Of a DNA stretch of 64,000 bases, positions 58,020-64,000 are shown in pieces. The notes under the pieces are model-generated. The model saw nothing but the letters and a program-made list of their open reading frames with translations. It did no database searches and had not been told where the DNA came from. The DNA is from Carnegiea gigantea. Taxonomy: Eukaryota; Streptophyta; Magnoliopsida; Caryophyllales; Cactaceae. Location of the stretch: contig JAKOGI010000359.1 of assembly GCA_029747015.1 (NCBI GenBank), forward strand, positions 196,001 to 260,000. The letters run 5' to 3'. Positions within the stretch are counted from its first letter, which is position 1; every line of letters begins with the position of its first letter. The translations under genes were made by a program, and so were the position numbers.

Positions 58020-60991
58020 TGTAACACCCATAATTAAACGTGTTTCACTGTTTGTATCTAGACAACCATATGATAGGGGCATTGCCGCCGTCCAAATGGA
58101 CAAGGCTTGAAACATGAGTGCTATAAATAATATAGCTAAGCATAACCTCAAACATATACACTCACATCAAGTGTTAACCAATGAAAGGTTTATAAACCAT
58201 AGTAAAATAAATCACTATATACTCTACATCTTCATCCATCGAAAAATTCAATATACAGCTTTAAGGTGTGCATATACTGCATTTCTTCTGATCCATCTGG
58301 ATTTCCTTACTTCACTTATTCTCTTTAGCTGATTTGTTAGCCTGAGGGCAATTCCCTGAACATTTGCCTAAAACAAAACATGAAAACATTTCGAACTGTG
58401 AGTCGAAGCTCAGTACATGGATTCTTGGATTGTTAAATGATCATTGAAACACTGGTTGGGCCCAATTTACAATTCATTTTCAGTTAAAACAGTGAATGAG
58501 GTGATGTAAAGCTGCATTGCTAGTTATTATCTGATAGTGAACCCCTTGATACTGTTACGATTTATGGATAGGTGTACACCTGCCAAGTCGATCGGGGACC
58601 TGGCCTGAGGCCGCTCGAGTAACTGAAGGGCGAATGCCCTATAGATGATAACGGACAGGATTACTAATTAACTGATAAATCACTGTGCAAATTGATTCAT
58701 TGATGTACTTACCAAAATATGATAACGTTGATAAATACACTCTGATTTCTAAAAATATAGACAATGGATGTACCTGAAGTCTTTAAAATGATGTTTCACT
58801 TGATAATACTTATGCACATTGGAAACAATAGACTAGGCCTCGATTCTGCTAAAGAAATATAATTGTAGGTAAATGTAGTTAGTAAACCACATTCACTGAC
58901 ATAATTTATAACTTTAATGGAAATTGATTTATTTTAAAAAGACTTCTACAATTCCAATAATTCAATATAAGACAAGTTAAACCAAAATGAATTGAATAAT
59001 AAATCAGTTAGGGTTATTAAAGTTGAAATATAACAAATTGAAGCAAAGTAGACCAAATGAAAATGGTTGAGGTAATAAGGGAAAGATTTGAATTGATATA
59101 TAAATGAAGTATGGGTTTCTGATATTTCTAAAATGGATAATGGAGAGTGTAATGCATCTAAAATGGATAATAGAAGGTTTAATACTTCTAAAATGGGTGA
59201 CAAATGGTTTAATGCTATAAAGGGTGCTGTGAGGTTTATAAAAGCTCATATAACACCCTAACTTGGTCCAAAGGGCACTGATTTTGAGTTATTACTCTGC
59301 TCACTTCCCAAATTTCATTTTCATGCTCACTTAACTTGGTTTTCAAACCTAAGTAAGCTTCTATACGTAACCAAACTTATTGAACTCACTATACTTTGTA
59401 ATTTCCTACCAGTATCCATAATTATATAGAAACTTCTGAAAATAATTTCTGTATTCACTCATGTTATCGTGTTATAGTCTGCATTAGAAAATCCATCTCT
59501 TTCGCTCCTGACCTCAAAATAAGATGTAAAACCCCAATATGAAAAGCTCATAATGTCCACTAAAACGTTTATTTAGGACACAAAGCATGATTCATATAGT
59601 AAAGTCCCTAAAATTAGGGTAGAACATAGACGTGCATAATTTTAGTTCAATCTGCGCAGTCTTAGCAAAATGACCATAACCTTTTCCACAGAACTCAAAT
59701 TATGGTGATTCAAAAGGCATGTGAAATCTAATTCATTGATCTATCCATACACCAAAAATCACAAATTTTCAATTAGCCAATCAATACTAATTTTTTCGTA
59801 AATTCCACTGTTCAAAACTGTTCCCAGTTTCAATGTATTCTGCATAGTCCTTAGTAAATTGGTCATAACTTTGTCCACACAACTCGAAACTGAGTAATTC
59901 CAAAGCCTATTAAAAGCTAACTCTTCCAGATATCACTACACCAAATCATGAATTTTGGATGTGCCAATCAATACCAGTTTTCTCCTGAAGTGACCCCTGT
60001 TTCAGGTCCGTTGATAGCTCAATAACCACATATTTGCAATCTTTTCTTCACATAACCACCCACTAAAATCACTCTTTAACTTATACAAATCAGCATAAAC
60101 ATCTTGATATTCATTACCAATGACAAAGATTACAAAATCTCATTTAAAACAATCAAAATCCAACACTTGAACATGAAGCTTGCATGATTAAGATAAAACC
60201 CTAACTCTAACTTCAACTCCACCATGATCCATCACCAAGATGATTCTTAATTCAATAAAAATAACATAATCAACCATTAAAACAACCAAAACAAGAAGCA
60301 AAAACCATAAATCCAAAGAACAAGATTGAAGTCACTTACTTTAAGCTTGAAACAAGTGGAGATGGAGATGATATTTGGTGATTTTGAGGGTGAAAGATGA
60401 TAGCAAGTGGAGGGAGGTGGTTGGAGGTTGCAATTCCTTGCCAGAGGCTGGCTAAAAAGTGGCCGAAAAACACGACAATAGGGGCTGGGGGTCTGCTGGC
60501 CATGGGGTAGAGAGAAGGAGGAGAGAAGAGGAGAGAGAAAGTGTCTTGAATAATTGCTTGGTGCAAAATGAACTTAAGTAAAAATACTTAGCTGAAAATT
60601 AAGCACAAAAATCAGCTTTTGCTAATGATAATTAAGGCTTAATGATGGTAATTAGATAAATAAATAGGGTCAAGTCTTGGTGGGCCAAAATTGGCCTTAA
60701 ACGTGCTCGGGTTCGAAAACTAGCTCAAACCGAGTGCGCTTGAATTTTTTTTTTTGTAGCTCGAAATTAATTGTGATATCATGAAAAATAATTTAATCTT
60801 TTAAATCATAATCATCGAGGCCTAATATCAATTTCTTTAAAAAATTATTTTCGGTAAATGAAACTCGAATTGCAAAGTAGGGCCCAAATGAATACTCCCA
60901 ACCGGAATCATTAAATGAGATAAGTAAATGAGAAAAAGAATAACATGGCTTAATTAAATGAATAAAAATGATTTAGGATCCAGCTATTATA
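58020..60991 (-). repeat. 3' LTR of element F
   Basis: A 2,972-bp minus-strand LTR starting TATAATAGCTGG at 60991 and ending GGGTGTTACA at 58020. It contains AGGTGTACACCT (58570-58581) and the donor-like GTAAGT at 60340-60335. The AACCATGGTT palindrome is lost. Confidence 0.9.
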
Positions 60992-60992
60992 G

Positions 60993-61004
60993 CCTTCCCC
61001 CCTT
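60993..61004 (-). promoter_or_regulatory. Polypurine tract of element F
   Basis: The minus strand reads AAGGGGGGAAGG one base before the LTR. Confidence 0.87.
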
Positions 61005-62230
61005 AAAGAGTTTCGTCCTCGAACTCATGAATTTTGACTATCATGCAAGGTGATTTCAGATAAATATGAGTACTTGGCTTTCACTTCTTGCTCGGTTTCT
61101 CAAGCAGCTTATGAGAAGGTATGATTTGTCCAAGGCAATTTGATTTAAGGTATCTGCTTGATACTTAACTGCTTAATTCTATGATCCAATATCTGACTTG
61201 TATGTTCTTGAAACACAAGACCCTCAATGACTGTAATGGATTTGATTATGACAGCATGGTCATGATCTGAAATGTACTACCTGAGTTGTAAGGTAAGGAA
61301 CACGGAATATGTTATGCACATGTTTGAGTTGAGTTATATAGGCAAATCTGGTAGACAAGTTATGGAATCCGACCTTTCAATGAACTGATATGATCTAAAA
61401 GATTTTGGCCTCAATTTAGGTCGTAGTGCAACTCCTTACACCCTTAGTTGGTGAGACTTTCTGAAAAACTTTATCATATACCGAAAATTCCAGGAATTTC
61501 CTTCTTTTAGAAACATAGCTTTTCTGTCGGTTCCAATGGTATGCTTTCAATAGTCTTCTGAGATATGCTGCCTTATTGAATGCTGAAAAAGATCTTCATG
61601 ACCCATAAGATGATTTGTTGTCAATGTCTGCCGTCATTTTGTCCTGATTTTTAATGAAGGATTCTCTACTAGTGCTATCACAATGTTGACTGTTGGGAGT
61701 TCCATACTTTCTTCAAATGCAAATGTTGGTCATGAAGCACTACAGGCGCCAACTTAGAAGAGTTGATCCATTGATATTTTTAGATGTTTGCCCATCCGTT
61801 TCAGGATGATAAGAACTGCTAAAGTTCAACGTAGTTCCAAAGGCTCCTTGGAGTGCATGTCAAAATAGATTTGAAATCTCTTATCTCTATCAGACACTAT
61901 ATCTGAGGGAATCCCATGACAAAGTCCATTGAAATCGGATCCTAGTTCCAAGTGGGAATTTCTAAAGGTCTCAATTCACCTGCGGGGCACTGGTGTTCTG
62001 CCTTGGCCTTTTGGTAAATTAGACCTTTATCCTTATATTCTACAATTTCTCTTCTTATATTGTTTCACAAAAATATTGCCTCAGATCTGTTTACATATTG
62101 GTGCCCCCTCGGATGCACCGAATAGCGAGTGTTATGAGCCTCATCTAAGATTTGCTTTCTTATGATTTTGCTTTATTCTTTGGAGCGCAGGATCACTATC
62201 CTGATTCACTCTAGGTTCCTCCATTAGGGA
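61005..62230 (-). pseudogene. Integrase and chromodomain remnant of element F
   Basis: Minus-strand remnants include the chromodomain end near 61030-61110 (a KYSYL-like ending), GPY/F-region traces near 61400-61500, the catalytic-Glu region near 61790-61830 (CATCCTGAAACGGATGGGCA), ISMDFVMG near 61915-61935, and the HHCC part near 62030-62150. No open frame of useful length remains. Confidence 0.72.
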
Positions 62231-62650
62231 GGGCTATAAGGTAAGTGCCAGCAGTTGCACATTTACCTTCCAGTGTGACACTAATTGAATGTGCAAGTCT
62301 TCCAGCTCTCTCAAGAAATTCAGTTGAGTAATCACTACAGTGTTCACAGTATATTGTGGCTTCCTATTCAGGGCATCTGTCATAATATTTCCAGTTCTTG
62401 GTTTACAGTGGATTTGCCACAACTGATGTTTCATGTAGACTGAGCTTCTTATGAGAGAAGATATACTTCAGACTCTGATGGCCAGTATAGATTGCACAAG
62501 GTACACCTTACAAGTAATGTTTTCAAATTCTCAGTGCACCTAGATTATGGGTAAGGTACCACCCATAAGACTTGAACTGTTGGGAGGGATAAGGTACTAC
62601 TGCATGATAATTCCTTTCTGAACTCGATAATTCCCTACTAAACTCAAACG
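62231..62650 (-). pseudogene. RNase H remnant of element F
   Basis: Minus-strand 62234-62434 gives the RNase H end and linker (MTDALNRKPQYTVNTVVITQ). The upstream part, near 62450-62600, matches the SLKYIFSHKKLSL and YTGHQ blocks in broken frames. Confidence 0.72.
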
Positions 62651-63430
62651 GTTTCTAATCTCAATGCATTGGTGGGTCTTGAGCACTTTGTAACTGCTTT
62701 GACCTTTTTGCAATTCAATCTTAATCTCTTCCTTTGTAACCATTTATTCTAAAAATACCATTGCTTACAATAATACTCATGCTTCTTGTATTTGCTATGT
62801 AATTGATGTTCCTTCAAGGTTTATAACACTGTCTCAAATGAACAGTATGCTTATCTATATCCTTAGAGTATTTTAAGATATCTTTTATGAATACCACCAT
62901 AAACTTGTCTAAATAGGGTATGAAACTCTATTCCTAAGATCCATGAAGGCCGCAGGGCCATTGATTAGGCCGAAAGGCATCACAATGAATTCATAGTAAC
63001 CCAAACATGGTCCTTAGTGTGGTTTTGGGAATGTCTTCAGATATAATCCAAAGTTAATGGTACCCTGACCTCAAATTAATCTTAGATAAGACTCATGTTC
63101 TTTACAGTTGCTTAAACAAATCACCTACTTGGGGTGATGGGTATGTGTTTTTGATGGTGATCTTGTTCCATTCTTTGAAATCAATACATAACTTCAAGGT
63201 TCCATTCTTTTTCTGTACAATTAGAACTGGGCATCCCATGGAGGAACATTTGGATGGTCTAATAAATCCCTTCTGTAATAGCGCATCTAACTAAGACTTC
63301 AGTTCTTTAAGCTCAATTGGGGCCGTAAGATATGAGGTTTTTGAGATAGGTTAGGCACCAGGGATTAATTCAATCTTAAAATCACTTTCTCGTTGCAGAG
63401 CACTCCTGGTAATTCTTCAGGAAACATCTC
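62651..63430 (-). pseudogene. Reverse transcriptase remnant of element F
   Basis: Minus-strand RT with many stops. The catalytic FIDD reads FIKD (near 62885-62910). The PFGLING block is near 62965-62990 and the ELNELEQGH-like finger region near 63150-63330. The EELPG protease boundary is at about 63400-63420. Confidence 0.8.
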
Positions 63431-64000
63431 TGAATCCACTAACTATAGGAATATCTTTTGCTTTTTCTTCCTTTGGTTGAATGTTAATAGCATAACACTA
63501 ATACACAATATATCCTTGACATAAGAGCTCACTTGTTTTCATAACAGAATTTAAAGGATAAGTTTTTCCCCCCTCTCTTTGCCCATAAAACATATTTCTC
63601 TCCCTTGTTCATCTCTTGAAATAACCTTAGGGTCATCACAATCCATCTTGACCCCATAAGTACACAACCAGCTCATTTCCAAAATGATATTAAAGTCTGA
63701 CCAGTTAAATTGAATCAGAACTCTCGGGGAAACTATCTCACCAACAGTAATTGAAACAAATTTATGAGACGTAGGACACTCAACTCTAGAGTTGTTGGAT
63801 AACTTGATTCCCTAATTGGTTTCTGCCTTCTTATTCTCAAGGTTCACTTACATGGTAGATCGTGTGAATATAAATGAATGAGTGGCAACTGAAGCAAGTA
63901 ATACATAAAATGGCTTCAAAATTAAAAGAGAGCTTTAGTGCTACACCAGAGGTGGTAGCTTCCTTCTTGCTCAACACATAAGCCCTTCCTACAGCTCCGG
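63431..64000 (-). pseudogene. Aspartic protease remnant of element F
   Basis: The second half lies at 63480-63800 with the FNIILEMSW-equivalent. The active-site region is at about 63870-63910, where DSG is replaced (reads ASV). The window ends just upstream, in the linker with the AYVLSKKEATT block. Confidence 0.8.

Larger units (their letters stand above)
58020..64000 (-). mobile_element. Element F: 3' part of a chromovirus, minus strand
   Basis: From left to right: 3' LTR (58020-60991), polypurine tract, chromodomain and integrase remnant, RNase H, RT, protease, leaving the window in the protease/gag region. It is the most decayed internal region here. It inserted in the gag of element J after GCATT. 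Confidence 0.88.

Overview
This window is plant nuclear DNA built almost entirely of nested LTR retrotransposons; I found no host gene, tRNA, rRNA or CRISPR array. Several signs point to a flowering plant with repeat-rich heterochromatin: Ty3/gypsy chromovirus polyproteins with zinc knuckles and a C-terminal chromodomain, primer-binding sites matching plant initiator tRNA-Met (TGGTATCAGAGC), Athila/Tat-like protease and ORF-1 relatives, AT-rich composition, and LTRs that begin TGTAATAGCCC and end GCGTTACA. The species cannot be told from the sequence. All ORFs carry stops or frameshifts, so every element here looks dead.

Layout, left to right. Element A (minus, runs off the left edge): integrase to gag at 1-3901, an extra ORF at 4330-5071, PBS 5255-5267, truncated 5' LTR 5272-7174. 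Element C (minus) is split: integrase piece 7175-7557, remainder 22224-23711, 5' LTR 23712-26413. Element B (plus, 7563-22218, near-perfect 5-bp target duplication) is inserted in C's integrase. B's 5' LTR is itself split by a 3.6-kb solo LTR (M, 9408-13036, duplication CAGGG). At 26414-27401 lies the end of an Athila-like LTR, joined to a minus-strand integrase fragment of a second chromovirus family (H', to about 28044) and then an Athila-type protease (28045-28814). Element D (plus, 28815-39965, duplication AATAT) interrupts that Athila-like element G, which resumes at 39971 with an ORF-1-like gene and a 3' LTR (43847-45056). Element H (minus, 45057-53942) carries integrase, RNase H, RT, protease, gag, an extra upstream ORF, PBS and a 1.0-kb LTR, and is interrupted by solo LTR I (49095-52107). 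Element J (plus, 53945-58019) is cut off in gag by element F (minus, 58020 to the right edge).

How the parts fit. A, B, C, D, F and J belong to one chromovirus group with 2.5-3.0 kb LTRs; the chromodomain resembles the Tekay/Del type. Its order is LTR - PBS - extra ORF - about 440-bp spacer - gag - protease - RT - RNase H - integrase with chromodomain - polypurine tract - LTR. The extra ORF (about 245 codons, acidic C-terminus) lies upstream of gag in A, B, D and J, and as a stub in C. Two further patterns recur: a GTGAGT/GTAAGT donor-like site in every LTR that keeps the region, paired with a pyrimidine tract plus AG directly before the extra ORF's ATG; and a TATATAAA-like box 155-159 bp before the gag ATG. 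Together they suggest a spliced leader for the extra ORF and a separate element for gag expression. This is the most interesting inference in the window and remains untested.
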